This document shows positions 24,355 to 35,620 of a DNA stretch of 64,000 nucleotides, piece by piece (position 1 is the first letter of the stretch; each line of letters opens with the position of its first letter). The position numbers were made by a program, and so were the translations under genes. The notes beneath the pieces are model-generated. The model worked only from the letters and a program-made list of their open reading frames with translations, was not told the origin of the DNA and did no database searches. Source of the DNA: CAIWHR01 sp963813415 (lineage in GTDB: Bacteria > Pseudomonadota > Gammaproteobacteria > Burkholderiales > Casimicrobiaceae). The stretch covers positions 404,638 through 468,637 of the forward strand of contig CAWEYW010000003.1 of NCBI GenBank assembly GCA_963813415.1, in the 5' to 3' direction.

Positions 24355-25928
24355 ATCTGCTGCGCGCCGTCACGACGGTCAGTGGCATGACCCTGTTGTC
24401 GCGAATCACGGGACTTGCTCGCGAGAGCCTCAAGGCGATGGCTTTCGGCGCCGGCGCCCAGATGGATGCGTTCGAGGCGGCGTTCCGCCTGCCCAACATC
24501 CTGCGGCGCATGTTCGCCGAAGGCGCGTTCGCGCAGGCGTTCGTGCCGATCTTCGCCGAGTACCGGCGCCAGCGCGGCGAGGCCGAGACGCACGATCTCG
24601 TGAGCCGCGTCGGGACCCTGCTGGCGATTGCACTGCTGCTCGTCACCGCGCTTGGCGTGCTTGCTGCGCCGTGGCTCGTCTATGCGCTGGCATCGGGGTT
24701 CACGCGAACGCCGGGCAAGGTCGAGCTCACGACGACGCTCATCCGCATCGTCTTTCCCTACATATTCTTCGTGTCGCTGGTATCGCTCGCCGGCGGGGTG
24801 CTCAACGTCTATCGCCGGTTTGCGATACCAGCGATCACTCCGGTGCTGCTCAACCTCGGCATCATCGGCGCGGCGCTCTTCCTCGCGCCATATTTCGACC
24901 CGCCGGTGAAGGCGCTCGCGTGGGGCGTGATCATCGGCGGCGTTGCGCAGCTCGCGATGCAGATCGTGCCGCTGGCGCGCCTGCACATGCTGCCGCTGCC
25001 GCGCTTCGATTGGCGGGATCCCGGCGTGCGCCGCGTGCTTCGCGCGATGGCGCCGGCGGTCGTCGGGGTGTCGGCCGGGCAGATCACCATCCTCGTCAAC
25101 ACCCAGCTCGCCTCCGCCCTCGGCGATGGCCGCATCTCGTGGATCACCTACGCCGACCGGCTCATGGAATTTCCGAGCGCGCTGCTGGGCGTCGCGCTTG
25201 GCACGGTGCTGCTGCCTTCGCTGTCACGCCATCATGCCGACGCCGATGCGACGCAGTACTCGAGCCTCCTCGACTGGGGCATGCGCCTGGCATTCCTGCT
25301 CGCACTGCCGGCCGCCGTGGCGCTGTGGCTGCTGGCGGTGCCGATCATCGCCACGCTGTACCAATACGGGCGCTTCAGCATCGAGGACGTGCTGCAGACG
25401 CGTGCGGCGCTGCTGGGCTACAGCGCGGGCCTGCTGGGCCTCATTCTCGTGAAGATCCTCGCGCCCGGGTTCTATGCACGCCAGAACATCAGGACGCCGG
25501 TGAAGATCGCCTTCGTGACGGTGCTGGTCGGGCTCGCCTGCGGGCTCCTGCTCATGGTGCCGCTGGGCCATGCGGGCCTCACCCTCGCCACCTCGATCGG
25601 GGCGTCCCTCAATGCGCTGCTGCTGTTCATCTTCCTGCGGCGTACCGGCGCGTACCGGCCGCAAGCCGGATGGCTGAGCTTCGTCGCGCGCCTCGTGGTG
25701 GCGCTCGGGGTGCTCGGGGCGCTGCTGTTCTGGATCGCCGGTCCGGCGGTATGGTGGCTGCACGCGTCGCTATGGGCGCGGGTCGGACGGCTCGCTGTCG
25801 TATGTAGCGCCGCCGTGCTGGTCTACTTCGCCGCGCTGTGGCTGCTCGGCTTCCGGCTGCGTGATTTCAACCGCGCCGAGGCGGGGACCGGCGAGCCTGC
25901 ACCACCGCCGTCCGGCGAAGAAATCTAG
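24351..25928 (+). CDS. murJ: lipid II flippase MurJ (MviN)
   Basis: MurJ flips the peptidoglycan precursor lipid II across the inner membrane. The 525-residue protein has about 14 hydrophobic segments and the MOP-superfamily N-terminus typical of MurJ (LSRITGLARESLKAMAFGAG, FRLPNILRRMFAEGAFAQAFVP). The basic residues of the GLARE and RLPN-RR segments correspond to the lipid II-binding Arg set of studied MurJ proteins. ATG 24351 overlaps the preceding GNAT stop. The C-terminal tail is short and Pro-rich. In betaproteobacteria it commonly lies next to rpsT, as here. Confidence 0.96.
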   Translation: MNLLRAVTTVSGMTLLSRITGLARESLKAMAFGAGAQMDAFEAAFRLPNILRRMFAEGAFAQAFVPIFAEYRRQRGEAETHDLVSRVGTLLAIALLLVTALGVLAAPWLVYALASGFTRTPGKVELTTTLIRIVFPYIFFVSLVSLAGGVLNVYRRFAIPAITPVLLNLGIIGAALFLAPYFDPPVKALAWGVIIGGVAQLAMQIVPLARLHMLPLPRFDWRDPGVRRVLRAMAPAVVGVSAGQITILVNTQLASALGDGRISWITYADRLMEFPSALLGVALGTVLLPSLSRHHADADATQYSSLLDWGMRLAFLLALPAAVALWLLAVPIIATLYQYGRFSIEDVLQTRAALLGYSAGLLGLILVKILAPGFYARQNIRTPVKIAFVTVLVGLACGLLLMVPLGHAGLTLATSIGASLNALLLFIFLRRTGAYRPQAGWLSFVARLVVALGVLGALLFWIAGPAVWWLHASLWARVGRLAVVCSAAVLVYFAALWLLGFRLRDFNRAEAGTGEPAPPPSGEEI

Positions 25929-25968
25929 GCGTGGCCGCGACCACTTCGTGCCGCGACTCCCACCGGAC

Positions 25969-25982
25969 GGCCAAGCTTGGCC
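25969..25982. repeat. 14-bp palindrome between murJ and fur
   Basis: GGCCAAGCTTGGCC is perfectly self-complementary and lies in the convergent murJ/fur spacer. It may act as a small transcription-end hairpin; there is no T-tract. Confidence 0.4.
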
Positions 25983-26003
25983 CTGCGCGCGAGCTGCAGT
26001 CCG

Positions 26004-26444
26004 TCAGTTACTGTCGCTACCGCGCCGGTAAGGGCAGCGCGGCTTGACGCAGTCGGCGTACAGATACAGCGCGTGCTCCTTGATCTCGAAGCCGCGCTCG
26101 CGCGCAATCCTCGTCTGCCGCTTTTCGATCTCCGGATCGTAGAACTCCTCGACGCGGCCGCAGTGCATGCAGACGAGGTGATCGTGGTGATGACCCTCGT
26201 TGAGCTCGAACACAGCCTTGCCCGACTCGAAGTGATGCCGTGCGAGCAGTCCGGCCTGTTCGAACTGGGTCAGCACGCGATAGACCGTGGCCAGACCGAT
26301 GTCGAGTCCCTCCGACAGGAGCTGCTTGTACACGTCCTCGGCCGAAAGGTGACGCACCCGCGACGTCTCGAAGAGATTGATGATCTTGAGCCGCGGTGCA
26401 GTCGCCTTGAGGCCGGCGTCCTTGAGGTCTTTGGGGGAGGTCAT
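26004..26444 (-). CDS. fur: ferric uptake regulator
   Basis: Fur is the Fe2+-dependent repressor of iron acquisition. The 146-residue protein has the winged-helix DNA-binding domain (TAPRLKIINLFE, LATVYRVLTQFEQAGL) and the dimerisation/metal domain with the His cluster NEGHHHDHLVC, the structural zinc pair CMHCG and a second C-x4-C (CVKPRC). ATG 26444 (MTSPKDLKDAGLKATAPR) is the usual start; the frame is open to 26585 but overlaps the bamE promoter. It is divergent from bamE, a conserved arrangement in beta- and gammaproteobacteria. No obvious Fur box is visible in the spacer. Confidence 0.96.
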   Translation of the reverse strand: MTSPKDLKDAGLKATAPRLKIINLFETSRVRHLSAEDVYKQLLSEGLDIGLATVYRVLTQFEQAGLLARHHFESGKAVFELNEGHHHDHLVCMHCGRVEEFYDPEIEKRQTRIARERGFEIKEHALYLYADCVKPRCPYRRGSDSN

Positions 26445-26570
26445 GGACCCTCGCGTCGGTCGTTGATCACGGGCGGTGAGTGGTGTCGGTCGGTGATCGC
26501 GGTCAGGGGGCGCCGGGTCATGGCGCCTGAGCTCGCGCACCGTGGCAGGCCCAGTCGCGGATGAGTGCCC

Positions 26571-26583
26571 GGCTATAATAGCC
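26571..26583 (+). promoter_or_regulatory. bamE -10 element embedded in a 13-nt inverted repeat
   Basis: TATAAT (26574-26579), a perfect -10, sits inside GGCTATAATAGCC, where GGCTA and TAGCC are inverted around TAA. Transcription should begin near 26586, about 23 nt before the bamE GTG. The -35 region is poor, so an activator or extended contacts may be needed. Confidence 0.6.
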
Positions 26584-26608
26584 ATTTGCCCCGAGGATTC
26601 ACAGGCAC

Positions 26609-27085
26609 GTGCGCTTTCCTACTCTTCGCTTTCGCTCGTTCGCAGGGCCGCTGGTCCTCCTCGTCGCATTGCTCGCGGGCGGCTGCTCGACAACGGGCAA
26701 TTACGTGCCGAGCTTCCGCTCGCTCGGCGTGTACAAGCTCGACATCAACCAGGGCAACTACGTCACCCAGGACCAGGTCGACAGGCTCAACGCCGGCCAG
26801 ACCAAGCAGCAGGTGCGCGCCATTCTCGGGACACCCCTCGTGACGAGCGTGTTCCGCGACAACCGCTGGGATTACGTGTACGAGTTCCAGCGGCAGGGCG
26901 TCGTGGTCGAGCACCGCAAATTCGCCGTGTTCTTCGACGAAGACAAGCTCGCCCGCTGGGAAGGCGACGAGCTGCCGACTTCGGCGGCCGAGCTCAACCG
27001 CAGCGCGGCCGAGAAGTCGATGAAGGCCGAGCCTGACGAGGAGTCGGCCTTCATGCGCTGGTTGCGCGGCATCTTCAAACACTGA
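26609..27085 (+). CDS. bamE: outer membrane assembly lipoprotein BamE (SmpA/OmlA)
   Basis: BamE is a lipoprotein of the beta-barrel assembly machine. The 158-residue product starts at GTG 26609 with a signal peptide and lipobox LAGGC (Cys26 acylated). The SmpA/OmlA domain follows: LDINQGNYVTQDQVDRLNAGQTKQQVRAILGTP is split here by the usual family features (GNYV, AGQTKQQV, LGTPLV). RWDYVYEF and FFDEDKLARWEGD follow. The C-terminus is longer than in E. coli BamE and charged. No in-frame ATG fits; GTG gives the family N-terminus. The stop overlaps dapB (TGATG). Divergent from fur. Confidence 0.94.
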   Translation: MRFPTLRFRSFAGPLVLLVALLAGGCSTTGNYVPSFRSLGVYKLDINQGNYVTQDQVDRLNAGQTKQQVRAILGTPLVTSVFRDNRWDYVYEFQRQGVVVEHRKFAVFFDEDKLARWEGDELPTSAAELNRSAAEKSMKAEPDEESAFMRWLRGIFKH

Positions 27086-27900
27086 TGCCACTCGCCGTCG
27101 CCATCGCCGGGGCGTCGGGACGCATGGGCCAGGCGCTCATCGCGGCGACCGTCGCGGCATCCGACCTGCGGCTCATCGCGGCAGTCGACGTTGCCGGCTG
27201 TCCCGCACTCGGTCGCGACGCCGGGGAGCGCATCGGGCACGCGAGCGGCGTGCTCATCACGGATGACCTGGATGTGGCGCTCGGCGCAGCCGACGTGCTG
27301 ATCGATTTCACGCGGCCCGAAGGCACTTTGCGCCACCTGGACGCGTGCCTGCGCCATCGTGTCGGCGCGGTGGTGGGAACCACGGGCTTCGACACCATGC
27401 AGCGTGGGCGCATTGCCGCGGCGGCGGCGACGATTCCGATCGTGCTCGCACCCAACATGAGTGTCGGAGTCAACGTCCTGGCGAAGCTCGTGACCGACGC
27501 CGCGCGCGCGCTGGGTGCCGACTACGACATCGAAGTCGTCGAGATGCACCATCGGCACAAGGTCGATGCCCCGTCCGGCACTGCACTGCTGCTGGGGGAG
27601 GCTGCCGCCCGGGGCCTTGGTCGGCCGCTGGAAGAATGCGCGGTCTACGCGCGGCACGGCAACACGGGCGAGCGACGCGACGGCAGCATCGGGTTTGCGG
27701 TGTTGCGCGGCGGTGACGTGGTGGGCGAGCACACGGTGATCTTCGCCGGCACCGGCGAGCGCCTCGAGCTTGCGCACCGCGCCGCATCGCGCCAGAACTT
27801 CGCGGCGGGAGCCTTGCGTGCGGCACGGTTCGTGGGCGCGCGTCGGCAGGCGGGGGCGACCGGTCTCGCCGACATGCAGGATGTGCTGGGGCTCCGCTGA
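27085..27900 (+). CDS. dapB: 4-hydroxy-tetrahydrodipicolinate reductase
   Basis: DapB reduces the DapA product with NAD(P)H on the way to meso-diaminopimelate and lysine. The 271-residue protein shows the Rossmann motif GASGRMG (9-15), the DFTRPE segment, VGTTGF, and the catalytic/substrate loop EMHHRHKVDAPSGTA with the catalytic His pair and Lys. Later ERRDGSIGFAVLRGGDVVGEH is typical. ATG 27085 overlaps the bamE TGA by 1 bp, so the genes are coupled, as in many betaproteobacteria (bamE-dapB-carAB). An SDR gene follows after 14 bp. Confidence 0.97.
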   Translation: MPLAVAIAGASGRMGQALIAATVAASDLRLIAAVDVAGCPALGRDAGERIGHASGVLITDDLDVALGAADVLIDFTRPEGTLRHLDACLRHRVGAVVGTTGFDTMQRGRIAAAAATIPIVLAPNMSVGVNVLAKLVTDAARALGADYDIEVVEMHHRHKVDAPSGTALLLGEAAARGLGRPLEECAVYARHGNTGERRDGSIGFAVLRGGDVVGEHTVIFAGTGERLELAHRAASRQNFAAGALRAARFVGARRQAGATGLADMQDVLGLR

Positions 27901-27914
27901 GCCCATCGGCTCGC

Positions 27915-28682
27915 ATGCCGACGCATCCATTCGACCTCTCGGGACGGCTCGCGCTCGTCACGGGTTCCACGGGTGGACTCGGCTGGGCGATCGCTGAAGG
28001 GCTGGCCGCGGCGGGCGCGCGGGTGGCCGTCAACGGACGCGACGCCACGCGGACGGAAAATGCCGCGGCGCGGCTGCGGGCGGCTGGCGCCGATGCGTTC
28101 GCTGCCTGCTTCGACGTCACCGCGGGTGATGCCGTGCGGGGCGGCATCGCGCGCATCGAGCACGAGTTCGGGCACCTCGACATCCTGGTCAACAACGCCG
28201 GCCTCAACCAGCGGCAGCCGTTCGAGAGTTTCACCGATGGCGACTGGCGCGCGCTGCTCGCCACCAATCTCGACGGTCCCTTCCTGCTTTGCCGCGCGGC
28301 GTTGCCGGGCATGGAGCAGCGCGGTCGCGGTGCCATCATCAACCTGTGCTCCCTGGCGAGCGACCTGGGCCGGCCGGGCATCGTGCCGTATGCCGTCAGC
28401 AAGGGCGGGCTGCGGATGCTGACGCGCGCCCTCGCCGTGGAGTTCGCACCACGCGGGATCCGCGTCAACGGCATCGCGCCCGGGTTCTTCGCGACGCCGA
28501 TGAACGCAGGGTTGAGCGACGATCCGGACTTCGACGCGTGGGTGCGCCGGCGCACACCGGCGGGCAGGTGGGGGGAGCTGCCGGAGATTGCCGGCGCGGC
28601 AGTGTTCCTCGCGTCCGATGCGGCGAGCTACGTGACCGGGCACGTGCTGTACGTCGACGGCGGGTTCTCGGCGGCGTACTGA
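27915..28682 (+). CDS. SDR family oxidoreductase, gluconate 5-dehydrogenase-like
   Basis: A 255-residue classical short-chain dehydrogenase: cofactor motif TGSTGGLG (16-23), NNAG, catalytic Ser in NLCSLAS and YAVSK (Tyr-x3-Lys). The N-terminal FDLSGRLALVTG and the late segment around DAWVRRRTPAGRWGE resemble gluconate 5-dehydrogenase / 2-deoxygluconate dehydrogenase proteins, but SDR substrates are hard to predict and no sugar-acid genes are nearby. It is 14 bp after dapB and probably part of that transcript, before the separate carA promoter. Confidence 0.85.
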   Translation: MPTHPFDLSGRLALVTGSTGGLGWAIAEGLAAAGARVAVNGRDATRTENAAARLRAAGADAFAACFDVTAGDAVRGGIARIEHEFGHLDILVNNAGLNQRQPFESFTDGDWRALLATNLDGPFLLCRAALPGMEQRGRGAIINLCSLASDLGRPGIVPYAVSKGGLRMLTRALAVEFAPRGIRVNGIAPGFFATPMNAGLSDDPDFDAWVRRRTPAGRWGELPEIAGAAVFLASDAASYVTGHVLYVDGGFSAAY

Positions 28683-28772
28683 GGCCCGCCGGCCTATTGC
28701 GTCACCGGCAGCGCAGTCGACGAGGGCGCACGACCGCGGGCGCCGGGACTGGCCGCCTACCACGGTTTCCGG

Positions 28773-28778
28773 TACAAT
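28773..28778 (+). promoter_or_regulatory. carA -10 element
   Basis: TACAAT, 100 bp before the carA ATG and just before the long leader hairpin. The best -35 candidate at 17 bp (TGGCCG, 28750-28755) is poor. Confidence 0.5.
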
Positions 28779-28787
28779 TGGTGACCT

Positions 28788-28828
28788 CGAAGCGGGAACG
28801 GTCCTCCACCGGGGGCGTTCCCGCTTCG
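28788..28828 (+). promoter_or_regulatory. long perfect hairpin in the carA 5' leader
   Basis: CGAAGCGGGAACG (28788-28800) and CGTTCCCGCTTCG (28816-28828) form a perfect 13-bp stem. The 15-nt loop can extend it with CCTCC (28803-28807) against GGGGG (28811-28815). It begins about 10 nt after the -10 element, so it would be at the very 5' end of the carAB mRNA. No T-tract follows, arguing against a simple terminator. It could be a 5' stabilising hairpin, a regulator-binding RNA or a DNA operator. Confidence 0.7.
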
Positions 28829-28878
28829 CACGTCCGGGCTCCTCGCCCAGCTCCGCACGGCAACCCGCAGGTTCGACC

Positions 28879-30087
28879 ATGCCCGACAACACCGCACCCG
28901 CCACGCGCGCAGCACCTGGCGTGCTCTTTCCGCCGGTCACGCCGGCTGTCCTGGCATTGGCGGACGGCACGGTGTTCCGCGGCCGGGCAATCGGTGCGCT
29001 GGGATCGACGGTCGGCGAAGTGGTGTTCAACACCGCGATGACGGGCTACCAGGAGATCCTGACCGACCCGTCTTACGCCGGCCAGATCGTCACGCTCACC
29101 TATCCGCACATCGGCAATGTCGGCGTGAATCCGGAAGACGCGGAATCGAACCTGCCCTATGTCGCGGGACTGGTGGTGCGCGACCTGCCGCGCCTGTGCT
29201 CGAACTGGCGCGCCACCGGCACGCTCGGCGCGTATCTCGAGGCGAATCGGGTGGTCGGCATCGCCGACATCGATACGCGACGCCTGACGCGCATCCTGCG
29301 CGAAGGCGGCGCGCAGAATGGCTGCATCGTGGCCGCCGCCGAGATCGGCGACGCGGACGTGAGCGCAGCGGTGGCACGCGCCAGGGCGACCCCGTCGATG
29401 GCCGGGCTCGATCTCGCCAAGACGGTTTCGTGCACGGCGTCGTACACCTGGAACGACAGCACCTGGGCGCTCGGCAGCGGTTACCGCAAACGCGAGGGCA
29501 CGCGCTTTCACGTGGTCGCCTACGACTACGGCATCAAGCACAACATCCTGCGCCACCTCGCCGATCGGGGATGCCGCATCACGGTGGTGCCGGCGCGCAC
29601 GTCGCCGGACTCCGTGCTGGCGCTCGCGCCGGATGGCGTGTTCTTCTCCAACGGGCCCGGCGACCCGGAGCCGTGCGAGTACGCCATCGCCGCGATTCGT
29701 GCGTTCATCGATCGCGCCCTGCCGGTGTTCGGCATCTGCCTCGGGCATCAGCTGCTCGGCCTCGCGGCAGGCGCGCGGACCGTCAAGATGAAGTTTGGTC
29801 ACCACGGCGCCAACCACCCCGTGCTCGACAAGGATACCGGCCACGTGCTGATCACGAGCCAGAACCACGGCTTCGCGGTGGACCCGGCGACGCTGCCGGC
29901 CAATCTCCGGGTGACGCACGTCTCGCTATTCGATGGCACGCTGCAGGGCATCGCCCACACGGAGAAACCGGCGTTCTGCTTCCAGGGTCATCCCGAAGCG
30001 AGCCCCGGGCCCCACGACGTGTGCCATCTCTTCGATCGCTTCGTGCGCATGCTCGAGCGCCCGGGCACGCTGTACGGCGCGGGCTGA
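28879..30087 (+). CDS. carA: carbamoyl phosphate synthase small (glutaminase) subunit
   Basis: CarA hydrolyses glutamine and delivers ammonia to CarB for carbamoyl phosphate, which feeds arginine (via ArgF in this window) and pyrimidine synthesis. The 402-residue protein has the CarA N-terminal domain (FNTAMTGYQEILTDPSY) and a class I glutamine amidotransferase domain with nucleophile Cys in GICLGHQLLG and His/Glu in FQGHPEASPGPHD. ATG 28879 gives a slightly longer N-terminus (about 22 residues) than E. coli CarA; no better start is visible. A GST-like gene, not carB, comes next. Confidence 0.97.
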   Translation: MPDNTAPATRAAPGVLFPPVTPAVLALADGTVFRGRAIGALGSTVGEVVFNTAMTGYQEILTDPSYAGQIVTLTYPHIGNVGVNPEDAESNLPYVAGLVVRDLPRLCSNWRATGTLGAYLEANRVVGIADIDTRRLTRILREGGAQNGCIVAAAEIGDADVSAAVARARATPSMAGLDLAKTVSCTASYTWNDSTWALGSGYRKREGTRFHVVAYDYGIKHNILRHLADRGCRITVVPARTSPDSVLALAPDGVFFSNGPGDPEPCEYAIAAIRAFIDRALPVFGICLGHQLLGLAAGARTVKMKFGHHGANHPVLDKDTGHVLITSQNHGFAVDPATLPANLRVTHVSLFDGTLQGIAHTEKPAFCFQGHPEASPGPHDVCHLFDRFVRMLERPGTLYGAG

Positions 30088-30089
30088 TC

Positions 30090-30725
30090 GTGATCGAACT
30101 CCACGGATGCAAGGGCTGCGGGTCGGCGGTCGTCGAGGCGCTGCTCGAGTGGGCGGGTGTCCCCTACGCGTTGCGCGAAGTGGAGCCGTGGCAGCCCGGA
30201 CCCGCCGTCGACGCGCTCGCAGCGATCAACCCGCTGGTGCAGGTGCCGACCCTGCGCATGGCCGACGGTGCCGTGCTGTCGGAAAGCGCGGCCATCATCA
30301 TCGCGCTTGCAGAAGCGCATCCGGCCGCCCGCATGCTGCCCCACGCGGGCGATCCGTCGCGGGTGCAGGCGCTGCGCTGGATCGTGTTCATCGCCGGCAA
30401 TCTGTATCCGGCGATCAGCATCGGTGATTTCCCGGAGCGGTGGGTGGCCGACACGGCCGCGCAGGAGGCGCTCAAGCAGGGCGCGCGCGAGCGCCTGCAG
30501 CACTACTGGAGCGTGATGGAACGATCGCTCACGCCGGCCCCCTATCTCGTCGGTCACGAGATGACGGCGCTCGACGTGTACGCCGCGATGCTCTCGCGGT
30601 GGCGCCCCGGGCGCGAGTGGATCGACGGGCACTGCCCGAAGATCGCGGGCGCGCTCGCCCTGACGGAGCGCCAGCCGTTCGTGGCGCGAGTCTGGCAACG
30701 GAACTTCCCTGTCGGGAATCAGTGA
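30090..30725 (+). CDS. glutathione S-transferase family protein
   Basis: A 211-residue protein from GTG 30090, 2 bp after the carA stop. The N-terminal thioredoxin-like GST domain starts IELHGCKGCGSAVVEALLEWAG with a Cys-x2-Cys at positions 7 and 10 where GSTs have their catalytic residue. Val-Pro-Thr of the glutathione site (LVQVPTLRMADG) and the following SES (LSESAAI) are present. The C-terminal helical domain ends in the typical RQPFVARVWQRNF. It lies between carA and carB on the same strand, so it would be co-transcribed. The last codons and stop lie in a repeat arm (30712-30742). Glutathione transferase or thiol reductase are both possible. Confidence 0.85.
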   Translation: MIELHGCKGCGSAVVEALLEWAGVPYALREVEPWQPGPAVDALAAINPLVQVPTLRMADGAVLSESAAIIIALAEAHPAARMLPHAGDPSRVQALRWIVFIAGNLYPAISIGDFPERWVADTAAQEALKQGARERLQHYWSVMERSLTPAPYLVGHEMTALDVYAAMLSRWRPGREWIDGHCPKIAGALALTERQPFVARVWQRNFPVGNQ

Positions 30726-30873
30726 TCAGAGTCAGGAATCAGCAATTGGTCAATCCTTACGCACCACCGAATGCTTTGCAAGGCATCACCCCCGATATCG
30801 ACGACTCCGGTCTGCTCGGCACACCGCTTGGTGTTCCGTATCTGATTCCTGTCCTCTGACTCCTGATCCCTGA
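30712..30873. repeat. imperfect inverted repeat with about 31-bp arms spanning the GST-carB spacer
   Basis: The left arm (30712-30742) and right arm (30840-30873) are inverted copies built from CAGGAATCAG/CTGATTCCTG-like words, roughly 80 percent matching by eye. The arms enclose about 97 bp containing a small hairpin ACACC-GCTT-GGTGT (30821-30834). The region is noticeably less GC-rich than its surroundings. The left arm supplies the final codons and stop of the GST gene; the right arm ends at the carB ATG. It resembles a small non-coding mobile or MITE-like repeat. Confidence 0.6.
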
Positions 30874-34080
<3,207 letters not shown>

Positions 34081-34109
34081 ACCGCACACGACGTTTCCTG
34101 ACAATCAGG

Positions 34110-34138
34110 CCGGGGCGGACCGCCGCCCCGGTCGTTTC
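34110..34138 (+). terminator. hairpin after carB / before greA
   Basis: CCGGGGCGG (34110-34118) and CCGCCCCGG (34123-34131) form a perfect 9-bp stem with a 4-nt loop followed by TCGTTTC, a weak T-tract. It probably ends or attenuates the car transcript 30 bp after carB; some read-through into greA is likely. Confidence 0.65.
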
Positions 34139-34155
34139 ATTGGCGAAGAGCAACC

Positions 34156-34629
34156 ATGAAGATTCCGATGACCGTAACCGGGGCCGAACGCCTCAAGCAG
34201 GAGCTGCATCGTCTCAAGACCGTCGATCGTCCGGCGGTGATCTCGGCCCTTGCCGAGGCGCGCTCGCACGGCGATCTCTCCGAGAACGCCGATTACGACG
34301 CGGCCAAGGAGCGGCAGGGCTTCATCGAGGGCCGCATCTCGGAAGTCGAGGCGAAACTCGCGAATGCCCAGATCATCAATCCGGCCGAGCTGGATCGGGA
34401 CGGCCGCGTGGTGTTTGGTGCCACGGTCGAGCTCGAAGACAGCGACACCGGCGATCACGTGACGTACCAGATCGTCGGCGACGATGAAGCAGAGATCAAG
34501 GATGGCAAGATCTCCGTCAGCTCTCCCATCGCGCGCGCCCTCATCGGCAAGACGGAAGGCGACACCGCCGAGGTGCAGGCCCCCGGTGGCCTGCGCGAGT
34601 ACGCGATCCTGAGCGTGCGCTACGGCTGA
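34156..34629 (+). CDS. greA: transcription elongation factor GreA
   Basis: GreA rescues backtracked RNA polymerase by stimulating transcript cleavage. The 157-residue protein is the standard length. The N-terminal coiled coil (about 1-75) carries the acidic tip in DLSENADYDAAKERQ, with the catalytic D and E residues, and the C-terminal FKBP-like domain includes VGDDEAEIKDGKIS and SPIARALIGKTEGD. ATG 34156 is preceded by AGAGCAACC. carB-greA adjacency is common in proteobacteria. Confidence 0.97.
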   Translation: MKIPMTVTGAERLKQELHRLKTVDRPAVISALAEARSHGDLSENADYDAAKERQGFIEGRISEVEAKLANAQIINPAELDRDGRVVFGATVELEDSDTGDHVTYQIVGDDEAEIKDGKISVSSPIARALIGKTEGDTAEVQAPGGLREYAILSVRYG

Positions 34630-34639
34630 GCGCTGCGGC

Positions 34640-35608
34640 TCAGTCGCGCCGTAGTGGCGCAGGCCGCGCGCGCACGTTGACCAGCGCGATGCCGGCGGCG
34701 ACCAGCGCGACCGCAAGTCCGAAGGCCGGCGACAGCGGTTCGCGCAGCAACACCACCCCGAACATCACGCCGAAGAGCGGCGTCAGGAAAGCGAACACGG
34801 CGAGCCGGCTCGCGAGATAGCGCGTCAGCAGCCAGAACCACGCGAGATAGCTCGCGAACGCCACTACGGCAGCCTGGAAGGCAATGCTCCCGAGGGCGAT
34901 CGCCGGCCAGCCACGGATCGGCGGCTCGTGCAGCAGGGTGGAGGCTAGCCACAGCAGGGGCGCGGATACCGCGAGCTGATACAGCAGTACCTTGGTGGCG
35001 CTGGCGCGGGCGAGCGATGTGGCGCGGATCAGGACCGTGGTCGCCGCCCACAGCACGGCCGCAAGGAATCCCATCGCATCGCCGAGCAGCGTGCCGGAAG
35101 CGCCTGCCGCACTTTCCCCGAACGCCGCCGCGATCCCCGCGAAGGCGAGCGCAATGCCGGTCCACTGCAGGATGCGCAGCTGCTCGCCCCCCACGAACCA
35201 TGCAAGCCCGAGCGCCGTCAGGCACGGCGCGGTGTACAGGAACACGATCATGCGCGCGGCCGTGGTGTGCGCGAGACCGGCATAGATCAGTGCGAACTCG
35301 CCGGCAAACGCGGCGCCGGCGAGCGCGCCCGGCAGCAGCGTTCGATCGCGGACGAACAGCGGCATTCGTCGCCAGGCCGCCCACACGAGCAGCAGCAGCG
35401 CCGCGATCGTGGAGCGCAACGTGGCCTGCACCAGCAGTGGAACCCACGGTGCTGCCACCTTGATCGCCACCTGCTGGAAACCCCAGCAGACGCACAGCGC
35501 GAGCATCGTGAGCGCCGCGGCGCGGTCGATCGGCAACCGTTCTGCGGACCCATCCGCCGGTGGCAACGCGGACGCGTGCGGACCCGAGGCGTCCGCGGAT
35601 TCGCTCAC
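34640..35608 (-). CDS. EamA/DMT superfamily permease
   Basis: A 322-residue integral membrane protein with ten hydrophobic segments arranged as two EamA repeats. The first starts at about residue 30 (ALTMLALCVCWGFQQVAIK) and the second at about 185 (LLGDAMGFLAAVLWAATTVL). The CWGFQQVAIK stretch is the typical DMT first helix. Members export amino acids or metabolites; the substrate cannot be read here. The N-terminal 28 residues are hydrophilic. It is convergent with greA (10 bp apart) and co-directional with yhbY, whose stop is 12 bp upstream of this start. Confidence 0.9.
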   Translation of the reverse strand: MSESADASGPHASALPPADGSAERLPIDRAAALTMLALCVCWGFQQVAIKVAAPWVPLLVQATLRSTIAALLLLVWAAWRRMPLFVRDRTLLPGALAGAAFAGEFALIYAGLAHTTAARMIVFLYTAPCLTALGLAWFVGGEQLRILQWTGIALAFAGIAAAFGESAAGASGTLLGDAMGFLAAVLWAATTVLIRATSLARASATKVLLYQLAVSAPLLWLASTLLHEPPIRGWPAIALGSIAFQAAVVAFASYLAWFWLLTRYLASRLAVFAFLTPLFGVMFGVVLLREPLSPAFGLAVALVAAGIALVNVRARPAPLRRD

Positions 35609-35620
35609 GCAGCGGCCGCG

